DNA of 64,000 nt, from the NCBI GenBank assembly GCA_964559535.1, contig CAZLIC010000010.1:18739-82738 (forward strand). Direction: 5' to 3'. The notes under the pieces are model-generated. The model did not search any database. It was not told the origin of the DNA and saw nothing but the letters and a program-made list of their open reading frames with translations. Source of the stretch: CAZLIC01 sp964559535. Its GTDB lineage: Bacteria > Pseudomonadota > Alphaproteobacteria > Rhodobacterales > Rhodobacteraceae. Positions 7,622 through 15,671 of this stretch are shown piece by piece; the first letter of the stretch is position 1, and the number at the start of each line of letters is the position of its first letter. Position numbers and translations under genes: made by a program.

Positions 7622-7939
7622 ATGACCGACTGGACCGAGGCAAAGACCGCGCTGCTGGCACGGCGGGCGGAGTTGACGGCACGGCTTGCGCGGATCGAGG
7701 GCGAACTGGATGTGCCGCACGACGCGAACTGGGACGAGGATGCGGTGCTGCACGAGGCCGACGAGGTGCTGGAAGGCCTGGGCCTGAAGGGGGAGGCCGA
7801 GTTGCGCGCCATAGATGCGGCGCTGGCGCGGATTGATGACGGCAGCTATGGCGATTGCGCGCGCTGCGGCAACCCCATCGCCGCGGCCCGCCTGCGCGCG
7901 CTGCCCGCCACCGCCGTCTGCGCGGCCTGCGCGCACTGA
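7622..7939 (+). CDS. DksA/TraR-type zinc-finger protein
   Basis: 105 residues. An N-terminal helical pair (coiled-coil) is followed by the C4 zinc finger C79-x2-C82 ... C100-x2-C103 near the C-terminus (GDCARCGNPI ... VCAACAH). The preceding sequence DDGSYGDCARCGNPI is the usual TraR/DksA finger lead-in. The protein is shorter than DksA (about 150 aa), as in the small TraR-like group that binds the RNA polymerase secondary channel. Purine-rich AAGGGGA precedes the ATG. It is divergent from the sulfur operon and shares the FNR-type box region. Confidence 0.88.
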   Translation: MTDWTEAKTALLARRAELTARLARIEGELDVPHDANWDEDAVLHEADEVLEGLGLKGEAELRAIDAALARIDDGSYGDCARCGNPIAAARLRALPATAVCAACAH

Positions 7940-7945
7940 ACCGGT

Positions 7946-9469
7946 CTACATCACCGCGCCGATCTGCCAGGGCACGAACTCGGCCCCGCCGAAGCCCAGT
8001 TCTTCGGACAAAGTCTGCTGCCCGCTGGCCACCGCGATGATCTTCTCCAGGATCTCGGCCCCCTTGGCCTCGATGCCGATACCCTCGGTCAGGATGTCGC
8101 CGCAGTTGATGTCCATGTCGCCGGTCATGCGCCGGTACATCTCGTCATTGGTGGCCAGCTTGATGCAGGGGCTGGGCTTGTAGCCCGACACCGACCCGCG
8201 GCCGGTGGTGAAGACAATCAGGGTGGCGCCGCTGGCGATCTGGCCGGTGACGGAACAGGGATCGTATCCGGGGCTGTCCATGTAGGTGAAGCCGGGCGTG
8301 GTGATGGGTTCGGCGAACTTGTACACGCCCGCCAGTGGTGCTGTGCCGCCCTTGGCCACGGCACCCAGCGATTTTTCCAGAATGGTGGTCAGCCCGCCCT
8401 TCTTGTTGCCGGGCGATGGGTTGTTGTCCATCTCGCCGTCGTTGCGCGCGGTGTAGTCTTCCCACCAGCGGATGCGCTCGATCAGCTTCTCGCCCACCTC
8501 GCGCGTCACGGCGCGGCGGGTCAGCAGGTGTTCGGCGCCGTAGATTTCCGGCGTTTCGGACAGGATGGTGGTGCCGCCCATGCGCACCAGAAGGTCCGAC
8601 GCATGCCCCAGCGCGGGGTTCGCGGTGATGCCGGAATAGCCATCCGACCCGCCGCACTGCAGGCCGATCATCAGCTTCGACACCGGCGCCGGGGCGCGTT
8701 CGGTCTGCGAGGCCACCTTCGCCATCTCGCGCAGCACGCCCAGCCCCCGTTCGATGGTGGCCTTGGTGCCGCCTTCACCCTGAATCGTCATGTAGCGGAA
8801 ATTGCCGTCGGGGCGCAGGCGGCCCTGCCCGATCAGGTCGGGCACCTGCATCACCTCGCAGCCCAGGCCCACCAGCAGGATGCCGCCGAAGTTTGCATTG
8901 CGCGCATAGCCCTGCAGGGTCCGCATCAAGGTGCGGTACCCCTCGTTCGACCCAGACATGCCGCAGCCGGTGGCATGCGCGATGGGCACCACGCCGTCGA
9001 TGTTGGGCAGGCCGATGATCGCCGGGTCCTTCTCGGCGGATTCCGCAATGAACCGCGCCACCGACCCAGAGCAGTTCACCGAGGTGAGGATTCCCAGATA
9101 GTTGCGCGTGCCCACCTGCCCGTCGGCGCGGTGGTACCCCATGAAGTCGCGCACCGGTAGCGGCGGCAGGGGCGTGGCGCCCTCGGCAAAGGCGTAGTCG
9201 GTGGAATGCGGGCCCATGCCCAGATTGTGCGAGTGCACATGCCCCCCCGGCGCAATGTCGGCCGTGGCCTGCCCGATGATCTGGCCATAGCGGATCACCT
9301 GCGCGCCGGCCGCAATCGCCCGCGACGCGATCTTGTGGCCGCGCGGCACCGGGGCGGGCAACGTCACGCCCTCCACCTCGGCCCCCGCCCGCAGGTCGGC
9401 CAGCGCGATCACCACGTTGTCGTCGCCGTGCAGGCGGATCCATCCGCCCGTCTTTGCCTGCCCGTCCAT
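7946..9469 (-). CDS. UxaA-family altronate/galactarate dehydratase
   Basis: 507 residues from the ATG at 9469, preceded by GAGGGG; an upstream in-frame ATG (9514) lies inside the operator and is less likely. An N-terminal SAF domain (residues ~5-90, ending GGHVHSHNLG) is joined to the C-terminal galactarate dehydratase/altronate hydrolase domain (GYHRADGQVGTRNY, HATGCGMSG, GLQCGGSDGYSGITANPALG, FTTGRGSVSGYKPSPCIKLATN). Full-length members are iron-dependent dehydratases of sugar acids giving 2-keto-3-deoxy products. It is divergent from a GntR regulator and next to an isomerase and a kinase. Exact substrate unknown. Confidence 0.88.
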   Translation of the reverse strand: MDGQAKTGGWIRLHGDDNVVIALADLRAGAEVEGVTLPAPVPRGHKIASRAIAAGAQVIRYGQIIGQATADIAPGGHVHSHNLGMGPHSTDYAFAEGATPLPPLPVRDFMGYHRADGQVGTRNYLGILTSVNCSGSVARFIAESAEKDPAIIGLPNIDGVVPIAHATGCGMSGSNEGYRTLMRTLQGYARNANFGGILLVGLGCEVMQVPDLIGQGRLRPDGNFRYMTIQGEGGTKATIERGLGVLREMAKVASQTERAPAPVSKLMIGLQCGGSDGYSGITANPALGHASDLLVRMGGTTILSETPEIYGAEHLLTRRAVTREVGEKLIERIRWWEDYTARNDGEMDNNPSPGNKKGGLTTILEKSLGAVAKGGTAPLAGVYKFAEPITTPGFTYMDSPGYDPCSVTGQIASGATLIVFTTGRGSVSGYKPSPCIKLATNDEMYRRMTGDMDINCGDILTEGIGIEAKGAEILEKIIAVASGQQTLSEELGFGGAEFVPWQIGAVM

Positions 9470-9508
9470 CGGCCCCTCGCTTTCCTTGATCGGGGCGTGC
9501 CCCTGATC

Positions 9509-9526
9509 TAACATGTTAGCATGTTA
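9509..9526. promoter_or_regulatory. Probable GntR operator covering its own start codon
   Basis: TAACATG-TTAG-CATGTTA is a perfect 7-4-7 inverted repeat between the divergent UxaA and GntR genes. The right arm contains the ATG (9521) of the GntR gene. FCD-type GntR regulators usually bind such short palindromes and autoregulate. Confidence 0.65.
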
Positions 9527-10243
9527 CAGCCCCCTGTCCCCGACGCGCAAGCCGCGCCCCGACTTTCGGCGCTGGACCAGTTTGCCGGGTCGCTTGGCCA
9601 GCGGGTGTACCAGACGCTGCGCCAGGCCATCCTGTCGCTGGACTATCGGCCGGGGGAAATCCTGCGCAAGCCCGAGATCTGCGCAGCGCTGGGCGTGTCG
9701 CGCAGCCCGGTGGCCGATGCGGTGGCGCGGCTGTCGGTCGAGGGACTGGTGGATGTGGTGCCACAGGCGGGCACTTTCGTGGCGCGGCTGTCGATGACGG
9801 AAATCCGCGAAGGCGCCTTCCTGCGCGAAGCGATCGAGCTTGCGGCGGTGGAACGGGTGGCGCCGACCATTACCGACGACCAACTGGCGCAGTTGCGCCT
9901 CAGCATGGCGGTGCAGGCGGCGCTGGTGGCGCACGGCGATACCCAGGGCTTCTATGCGCAGGACGCCGGGATGCACGAACTGATCCTGTCGTTCACCGGG
10001 TTCCGCAGGCTGGCGCAGGTCAGCGACACCGCCTGGCTGCAGGTGAACCGGGCGCGGCGGCTGATCCTGCCAGTGCCGGGGCGATTGCAGCAGACGCTGG
10101 ACGAACACCGCGGCATCCTTTCGGCGCTGGAGGCGCGCAATCCGGTTGCCGCGCGCGTCGCGGTGCGTCATCACCTGGGGCAGCTTGTGACCTACCTCGA
10201 ACCGCTTGAACGCACGCACCCAGAGTTCTTTTCCCCCACATGA
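9521..10243 (+). CDS. GntR-family (FCD domain) transcriptional regulator
   Basis: 240 residues. The N-terminal winged helix spans about residues 25-90 (GQRVYQTLRQAILSLDYRPGEILRKPEICAALGVSRSPVADAVARL). It is followed by an all-helical FCD ligand-binding domain with the expected metal-binding pattern (FLREAIE ... DAGMHELIL ... DEHRGILSALE ... HHL). The start codon lies inside a palindromic operator. Its stop overlaps the next gene (ATGA), so the regulator leads the isomerase-kinase operon and probably controls the divergent dehydratase too. The inducer is presumably a sugar acid. Confidence 0.92.
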   Translation: MLQPPVPDAQAAPRLSALDQFAGSLGQRVYQTLRQAILSLDYRPGEILRKPEICAALGVSRSPVADAVARLSVEGLVDVVPQAGTFVARLSMTEIREGAFLREAIELAAVERVAPTITDDQLAQLRLSMAVQAALVAHGDTQGFYAQDAGMHELILSFTGFRRLAQVSDTAWLQVNRARRLILPVPGRLQQTLDEHRGILSALEARNPVAARVAVRHHLGQLVTYLEPLERTHPEFFSPT

Positions 10244-11199
10244 CCCTGCCCAACACGCCCCGCTATGCCGCCCGCCTGAACGCCTTCCGTCGCCCCGGCG
10301 CCACGCTGGCCGACACGCTGGCCGCCGTGGCCCGGGTGCCGGGCATCAATGCCGCCGACCTGAACTACCCCGACCACTGCGCCGACCCGCCCGAGGTGCT
10401 GGCGCGGATGCTGGCCGACAACGGGCTGGCGCTGAACGGGCTGGCGATGCGGTACTACACCGACCCCGGGTTCCGCCTTGGCGCCTTCACCCACCCGGAC
10501 GCCACCGTGCGCCGTGCCGCCATCGACCTGACCAAGCGGGGCCTCGACCATCTGGCGGCGATGGGCGGGAAGGTGATGACGCTGTGGCTGGGGCAGGACG
10601 GGTTCGACTACTCGTTCCAGGCCGACTACCTGCGGATGTGGGACGACACGGTTGCGGCTTTGGCCGAGGTGGCCGACCACAACCCGCACGTTGACATCGC
10701 GGTGGAATACAAGCCGGACGAGCCGCGCGCCTTTGCGCTGCTGGCCGACATCGGCCGCACCCTGCTGGCGCTGGGCGATGTGGGTCGGCCGAACACCGGC
10801 GTGACGCTGGATTTCGCGCATGTGCTGTACGCGGGCGAGCTGCCCGCGATGGCTGCGGCGCTGGTGGCGCGGCGGTCGCGCATTCTGGGCGTGCACCTGA
10901 ACGACGGCTATGGTCGGCGCGATGACGGGCTGATCGCGGGCGCCGTGCATCCGGTGCAGACCGTTGAACTGTTTGTGCAACTGCACCGCGCGGGCTGGGA
11001 TGGCGTGGTCTACTTCGACACCTTCCCCGACCACGGCGGCACCGACCCCGCCGAGGATGCCGGAGCGTCCGTCGAACTGACCGAGAAGCTGCGCCGCGTC
11101 GCCCGGCGGCTGGCCGACGACCCTGCGCTGGCCGCGGCGCAGGCCCGGCAGGACGCGGCACAGGCGACACGCATCGTCACGCGGGCGCTTTATGGCTGA
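10240..11199 (+). CDS. TIM-barrel sugar isomerase/epimerase
   Basis: 319 residues of the xylose-isomerase-like TIM-barrel superfamily (AP endonuclease 2 fold). Metal-site residues are visible in order: VEYKPDEPR (Glu), TLDFAHVLYAG (Asp, His), GVHLNDGYGRRDDGLIAG (His, Asp) and FDTFPDHGG. The DDGLIAG region is the pattern of L-rhamnose isomerase-related and tagatose epimerase-like enzymes. Translation is coupled to gntR by ATGA and overlaps the kinase start by 8 bases. With the dehydratase and kinase it suggests a catabolic route for an unusual pentose, tetrose or sugar acid. Substrate not deducible. Confidence 0.85.
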   Translation: MTLPNTPRYAARLNAFRRPGATLADTLAAVARVPGINAADLNYPDHCADPPEVLARMLADNGLALNGLAMRYYTDPGFRLGAFTHPDATVRRAAIDLTKRGLDHLAAMGGKVMTLWLGQDGFDYSFQADYLRMWDDTVAALAEVADHNPHVDIAVEYKPDEPRAFALLADIGRTLLALGDVGRPNTGVTLDFAHVLYAGELPAMAAALVARRSRILGVHLNDGYGRRDDGLIAGAVHPVQTVELFVQLHRAGWDGVVYFDTFPDHGGTDPAEDAGASVELTEKLRRVARRLADDPALAAAQARQDAAQATRIVTRALYG

Positions 11200-12082
11200 G
11201 CTGCTGGTTGCCGGATCGCTGCATCTGGATGTTGTGGTGGATGCCCCCGCGCTGCCGCGGCTGGACCAGACGGTGACGGGGCAGGGCGTGGCCTACCGGT
11301 TTGGCGGCAAGGGCGGCAATCAGGCGGTGGCTGCGGCACGCATGGGCGCCCGGGTGGCCATGGCCGGGGCGGTGGGCACCGACAGCTTTGCCGTGCCCCT
11401 GCTGGCGGGGCTGGACGCCGCGGGGGTGGACCGGGGGCAGGTGCGCGCGGTGCCGGGCGCCAGCGGCATGTCGGTGGCAGTTGTGCTGCCCGATGGCGGC
11501 TACGGCGCCGTGATCGTGTCGGGGGCGAATCTTGCGCTGGATGCGGAATGCGTCGACTTACCCCAAGGTTGCCGCGGGTTGCTGTTGCAAAACGAAGTTC
11601 CGGCGGCCGTGAACCTTGCGCTGGCCCGGCGGGCGCGGGTGGCAGGGCTGAAGGTGGTGCTGAATGCCGCGCCCGCGCGCGGGCCGGACGCGGCGCTGTT
11701 CGGGCTGCTGGACCTGCTGGTGGTGAACCGAGGCGAGGCGGCCGATATCCTGGGCCTTGCCGAAACCGGGCTGGATGCGGCGGCCGCCGTGCAGGCGCTG
11801 CGCGCGATGGGGCCGCGGGCGGTGATCGTCACGCTGGGGGGGGACGGGCTGGCGGGCGATGACGGCGTGCCGTTTTCACAGCCTGCGCAACGGGTTGCGG
11901 TGGTTTCTTCGCACGGGGCAGGGGATGCCTTCCTGGGCGCGCTGTGCGCCGAATGGCTGCGCGGTGCCACATTGCGCAAAGCGGCGCAGTTCGGCCAGGC
12001 GGCAGCGGCGCTGACGGTGGCCACGCCGCCGGACTCGCGCGGCAACATCACGCCTGCGGCGGTACGCGACGCGCTTCGGTAA
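11192..12082 (+). CDS. PfkB-family carbohydrate kinase (ribokinase-like)
   Basis: 296 residues. PfkB signatures: RFGGKGGNQAVAAARMGA (residues ~36-53) in the N-terminal substrate region and SSHGAGDAFLGAL with the catalytic Asp near the C-terminus; VNRGEA precedes it. It phosphorylates a sugar using ATP, as the third gene of gntR-isomerase-kinase. Ribokinase is the closest named family, but the context does not include ribose transport, so the true substrate may be the product of the neighbouring isomerase. The 3' end overlaps the convergent EcsC gene by about 35 bp. Confidence 0.88.
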   Translation: MAELLVAGSLHLDVVVDAPALPRLDQTVTGQGVAYRFGGKGGNQAVAAARMGARVAMAGAVGTDSFAVPLLAGLDAAGVDRGQVRAVPGASGMSVAVVLPDGGYGAVIVSGANLALDAECVDLPQGCRGLLLQNEVPAAVNLALARRARVAGLKVVLNAAPARGPDAALFGLLDLLVVNRGEAADILGLAETGLDAAAAVQALRAMGPRAVIVTLGGDGLAGDDGVPFSQPAQRVAVVSSHGAGDAFLGALCAEWLRGATLRKAAQFGQAAAALTVATPPDSRGNITPAAVRDALR

Positions 12083-12833
12083 CCGGCAGCCGCACCGCGG
12101 CGGCAAAGTCCTGCGCCACGCGGTCGGGCCCGTGCAGCAGCGTCAGCCGCATCAGGGCAAAGCGGATCGCCGCAAGTTCGCGGAAATAGGCCAGATAGGC
12201 CGCGTTCAGCGCCGCCCCGGTGACCGCCCCCAGCACCGGCACCGCCTGCGCCGCCAGCTTGCGCGCCAGAATGGTGGACAGCGCCGGGGCGATGGTGGCG
12301 ATCAGCTTTTGCATGGCCTGCCCGTTCAGCGCGATGCGCGCGCCGACAAAGCCGGTATCCAGCGCGTCGTCCTCTGGCATCGGGCTGCCCGCCTGCAGCA
12401 CACGCAGGCATTCGGCCCGCACCGCGGGGGCGTCCGGGTCAAACCCCTCGTCGCGCGCGGCCTGGCTGATGGCATGCAGGAAAACCGTAATCGTCACAGG
12501 CACTTCGGCCAGCGCACCGGCCAACCCGCCGGCCCCGCCCACAGCCCCAGTCAGCGCCGCCAGCGCCTGCGCGCCGCGTGGCCCGGTGGACGGCGCATGG
12601 CGGCCCGCCTGCGCCACGCGGAAGGCATGGCCCAGGGCCGCGGCAGTAGCCTGTTCCACTGTGGTCCGCACGCCTGCGGGCAGATGCGCCAGCGCCTCGT
12701 CCAGCTGCGCGCCCAGGCGGTTGGCCAGCGCGATGACCGGCCCGCCCGCGCGGCGGTAACGCCTTGCCAGCGCGGTGATTTCCAACGCGGGGTCAACATG
12801 GGCGACAGGCAGCGTGCTGGTCATTCCCTGCAT
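12048..12833 (-). CDS. EcsC family protein
   Basis: 261 residues. Features of the EcsC family: a long helical N-terminal half, a glycine-rich hydrophobic hairpin (LTGAVGGAGGLAGALAEVPVTITVFLHAISQAAR, about residues 93-125) and a second one (LAAQAVPVLGAVTGAALNAAYLAYF). The Glu-Val-Pro after the Gly-rich helix is conserved in the family. EcsC proteins are membrane-associated and of unknown biochemical function. ATG 12833 has no clear SD; ATG 12824 is an alternative. Confidence 0.8.
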   Translation of the reverse strand: MQGMTSTLPVAHVDPALEITALARRYRRAGGPVIALANRLGAQLDEALAHLPAGVRTTVEQATAAALGHAFRVAQAGRHAPSTGPRGAQALAALTGAVGGAGGLAGALAEVPVTITVFLHAISQAARDEGFDPDAPAVRAECLRVLQAGSPMPEDDALDTGFVGARIALNGQAMQKLIATIAPALSTILARKLAAQAVPVLGAVTGAALNAAYLAYFRELAAIRFALMRLTLLHGPDRVAQDFAAAVRLPVTEARRVPPQA

Positions 12834-12860
12834 ATGGGGGCCGCGGCCGCCAGTGCAAGT

Positions 12861-13346
12861 TCACCCGGCCTTTTCCACATGGCCCACCGCCCCCATCCAG
12901 GCCCCCGGCCGCAGGTCCAGCCCCAGCACGCGGTCGGGGTTGGTGGGCGGCGGCATCACGATGTCGGGCAGCTTGCGAAAGCCGAAGCGGTGGTAATACG
13001 GCGCATCGCCCACCAGCATCACCCGCGCCCAGCCCAAGCGCCGCGCCTCGGCCAGGCTTTCGCGAATCAGCAGGCCCCCCAGCCCTTCGCCCTGACGCGT
13101 GGGGTGCACGGCCACCGGGCCAAGCAGCAGCGCGGGGCGCCCCGCTGCCATGATGGGCCAGTACCGGATGGCGCCCGCCAGCGTGCCGTCCCCGTCGCGC
13201 ACCACCAGGCACAGGGGCCGCACCGGTTCGACCCCGTCGCGCAGCCGGTAAGAAGACAGCGCCGTGCGCCCGGGCGCAAAGCAAAGGTCCATAAGCCCTT
13301 CAACTTCCCACCAGTCGGCTTCGGTCTCTTCTTCCAGCTGGTACAA
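12861..13346 (-). CDS. GNAT family N-acetyltransferase
   Basis: 161 residues with a TTG start preceded by a GGGGG run. GNAT motif A is clear: LLGPVAVHPTRQGEGLGGLLIRE (acetyl-CoA pyrophosphate loop Q/R-x-x-G-x-G/A), followed by motif B (LVGDAPYYHRFGF). This YHRFGF ending is typical of the small-molecule acetyltransferases annotated as YhbS-like. Acceptor substrate unknown. It is divergent from the flavin reductase gene. Confidence 0.87.
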   Translation of the reverse strand: MYQLEEETEADWWEVEGLMDLCFAPGRTALSSYRLRDGVEPVRPLCLVVRDGDGTLAGAIRYWPIMAAGRPALLLGPVAVHPTRQGEGLGGLLIRESLAEARRLGWARVMLVGDAPYYHRFGFRKLPDIVMPPPTNPDRVLGLDLRPGAWMGAVGHVEKAG

Positions 13347-13419
13347 GCAGCGCCCCCGAATCCGCTGGAATCGCGCCTAACATGTGGATACGGCAGGAGC
13401 AAACCGATGGGGAGGCGGG

Positions 13420-14013
13420 ATGTTCTATCGCCCGGAAGATGGCCATGGGCTGCGGCGGAACCCGTTCAACGCCATCGTCTCGCCGCGCCCGATCGGCTGG
13501 ATTTCGACCACAGGGCCGCAAGGCGACAACCTTGCGCCCTATTCGTTTTTCAACGCCGTGGCCTACACGCCGCCGCAAGTGATGTTCGCCTCGAACGGGG
13601 TGAAGGATTCGGTCCGCAACATCCGCGAAACCGGCGTGTTTGCGGTGAACATCGTGGAAGAGGCGATGCTGCATCCGATGTCGGAAACCTCGGCCGAGCT
13701 GCCCTGGGGGGCCGATGAGTTCGGCCACGCCGGGGTGGCCAAGGCGCCCTGCAGGGTGATCGACTGCCCACGGGTGGCCACCGCGCCTGCCGTTCTGGAA
13801 TGCCGCCTGGTGACGGAAATCGCGGCGCTGGGGCAGGACAATCTTGTCATTCTGGGCGAAGTCATCGGCGTGCATCTGCGCGACGACTGTCTGGTGGACG
13901 GGCTGCTGGACGTGACGCGGTACCGTCCGGTCGCGCGGCTTGGGTACCGGGACTATACCGTGGTGCGCGAGGCGTTCGCGCTGCTGCGTCCCGGCGAAGG
14001 CACCAAAGCGTGA
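13420..14013 (+). CDS. Flavin reductase-like FMN-binding protein
   Basis: 197 residues from the ATG at 13420, with GGAGG 5 bases upstream. The split beta-barrel FMN-binding domain shows NPFNAIVSPRPIGWIST (start of the fold), APYSFFNAVAYTPP and KDSVRNI, characteristic of the flavin reductase-like/FlaRed family. These bind FMN and transfer electrons or act as oxygen-sensitive reductases. Partner unknown. Confidence 0.87.
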   Translation: MFYRPEDGHGLRRNPFNAIVSPRPIGWISTTGPQGDNLAPYSFFNAVAYTPPQVMFASNGVKDSVRNIRETGVFAVNIVEEAMLHPMSETSAELPWGADEFGHAGVAKAPCRVIDCPRVATAPAVLECRLVTEIAALGQDNLVILGEVIGVHLRDDCLVDGLLDVTRYRPVARLGYRDYTVVREAFALLRPGEGTKA

Positions 14014-14093
14014 GTCAAGCAGCTTTACGTTTTCCAACCCTTCTTCATGTATCGACGATGCCTTTCGCATAAGAACAGCAGAAATCGAACATT

Positions 14094-15602
14094 TCAGGGA
14101 TTGAACAGGTCCGGTTGCCCTGATCCTTCCTCGCGTTGGGGGCGGCGCGTGCGGGCTGTGCCGGACAGCGGCAGTCGGCCGTCGGAAAACTCGATTTCCA
14201 GCGACTGCGCGGTGCGCGCAACGGCCTGCGAGGTGACCACGGCGCCATCGCCGCGCACCACGGCAAAGCCGCGCGCCAGTGTCTCGCGGTAGCCCAGCGT
14301 CATGCGCATCCTGTCCAGCCGGTCCAGCCTGTCGGCCAGCGCGGCCAGCCGGATCTTCGGGGCCGCATCCAGCCGGGCTGCCAGAAGGTCAAGCCGCCGC
14401 CGACCCTCGGCCACCCGCCGCCCCTCGGCTGCCTGTGCCCGCGCCATCGCGCCGTCCAGCCGGGCGCCCAGCGAGGCCAGCCGGTCAGCCCGCCGCGCCA
14501 CCAGTGCCGCCAGTGCGCCGGGCTGCACGCCCGCGGCCACCCGCTCGAACCGCGACCGCCGCGCCGCGACCGACAGCTTCAGCGCGGCAGACAGGCGTGA
14601 TGCGGCCACGTCCAGCCGCTGTGCCGCGCCCTGCACCATCGTCTCGGGCCGGGGCAGCGCGCGCGACAGGTCGCGCAGGCGCTGGCCGCGTGCCGACAGG
14701 CCCCCCAGCGCCGCCCGTTCCAGCCGCGCCGCCAGCGCCGCCACCTGGGCCAGCAACTCTACCCGCACCGGCACCGCCAGTTCCGCCGCCGCCGTGGGGG
14801 TGGGCGCGCGCAGGTCGGCGGCGTGGTCGATCAGCGTGGTATCCGTCTCGTGCCCCACGGCCGAGATCAGCGGAATGGCACTGGCCGCCGCCGCCCGCAC
14901 CACGATATCCTCGTTGAAGCCCCACAGGTCCTCGACCGATCCGCCGCCGCGGGCCACGATGAGGAGATCGGGCCGCGGCACCGGGCCGCCGGGGACGATG
15001 GCGTTGAAACCGCGGATCGCCGCCGCCACCTCGGCCGCGCAGGCCGCCCCCTGCACCGGCACCGGCCAGACCAGCACATGCCGGGGAAAGCGGTCGCGCA
15101 GGCGGTGCAGGATGTCGCGGATCACGGCCCCGCTGGGCGAGGTGACCACGCCGATCACACGGGGCAGGAACGGGATGGGCTTCTTGCGGGCCGCATCGAA
15201 CAGCCCTTCCGCCGCCAACGCCAATCGCCGCTTTTCCAGCATCACCATCAGGGCGCCTGCACCCGCGGGCGCCAGATCGTCCACGATCATCTGGTACTTC
15301 GAGGCGCCCGGAAAGGTTGTCAGCCGACCGGTGGCGATGACCTCGATCCCCTCTTCCGGCCGCACGCCCAGCCGCGCGATCTGCCCCTTCCACACCACCG
15401 CATCCAGCGACGCGCGGTCATCCTTGAGGTTGAAATACAGGTGACCCGAGGCCGGCCGCGACACCCGCCCGACCTCGCCCCGCACGCGGATCAGCCCGAA
15501 TTCCCCCTCGATCACCCGCTTCACCGCGCCCGCGATCTCGGACACGGTGAATTCAGGGCGGTTGCCGGCGGGGGCGGGGGTTTCGTCGTCGATCAGGTCC
15601 AT
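14094..15602 (-). CDS. xseA: Exodeoxyribonuclease VII large subunit
   Basis: 502 residues, usual size for XseA. N-terminal OB-fold (FTVSEIAGAVKRVIEGEFGLIRVRGEVGRVS, residues ~18-115) binds single-stranded DNA. The catalytic domain follows with VIGVVTSPSGAVIRDI, RGGGSVEDLWGFNEDIVVRA and SAVGHETDTTLIDHAADLRAPTPTAAAE, all diagnostic. A long helical region completes the protein. With XseB it degrades single-stranded DNA in both directions. The small subunit gene is not in this window. It is divergent from purD. Confidence 0.96.
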   Translation of the reverse strand: MDLIDDETPAPAGNRPEFTVSEIAGAVKRVIEGEFGLIRVRGEVGRVSRPASGHLYFNLKDDRASLDAVVWKGQIARLGVRPEEGIEVIATGRLTTFPGASKYQMIVDDLAPAGAGALMVMLEKRRLALAAEGLFDAARKKPIPFLPRVIGVVTSPSGAVIRDILHRLRDRFPRHVLVWPVPVQGAACAAEVAAAIRGFNAIVPGGPVPRPDLLIVARGGGSVEDLWGFNEDIVVRAAAASAIPLISAVGHETDTTLIDHAADLRAPTPTAAAELAVPVRVELLAQVAALAARLERAALGGLSARGQRLRDLSRALPRPETMVQGAAQRLDVAASRLSAALKLSVAARRSRFERVAAGVQPGALAALVARRADRLASLGARLDGAMARAQAAEGRRVAEGRRRLDLLAARLDAAPKIRLAALADRLDRLDRMRMTLGYRETLARGFAVVRGDGAVVTSQAVARTAQSLEIEFSDGRLPLSGTARTRRPQREEGSGQPDLFNP

Positions 15603-15671
15603 GCGTGTCCTTGCGGGCCAGGAACCCCGACGTTATGCGCGGCGGGGCGAAAGCGGAAGCGGGGGCGCGCC

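Noticed and set aside
7946..9514. Using the first in-frame ATG (9514) of the UxaA gene as start.
   Set aside because: It lies inside the palindromic operator and has no RBS; ATG 9469 has GAGGGG and starts the SAF domain.
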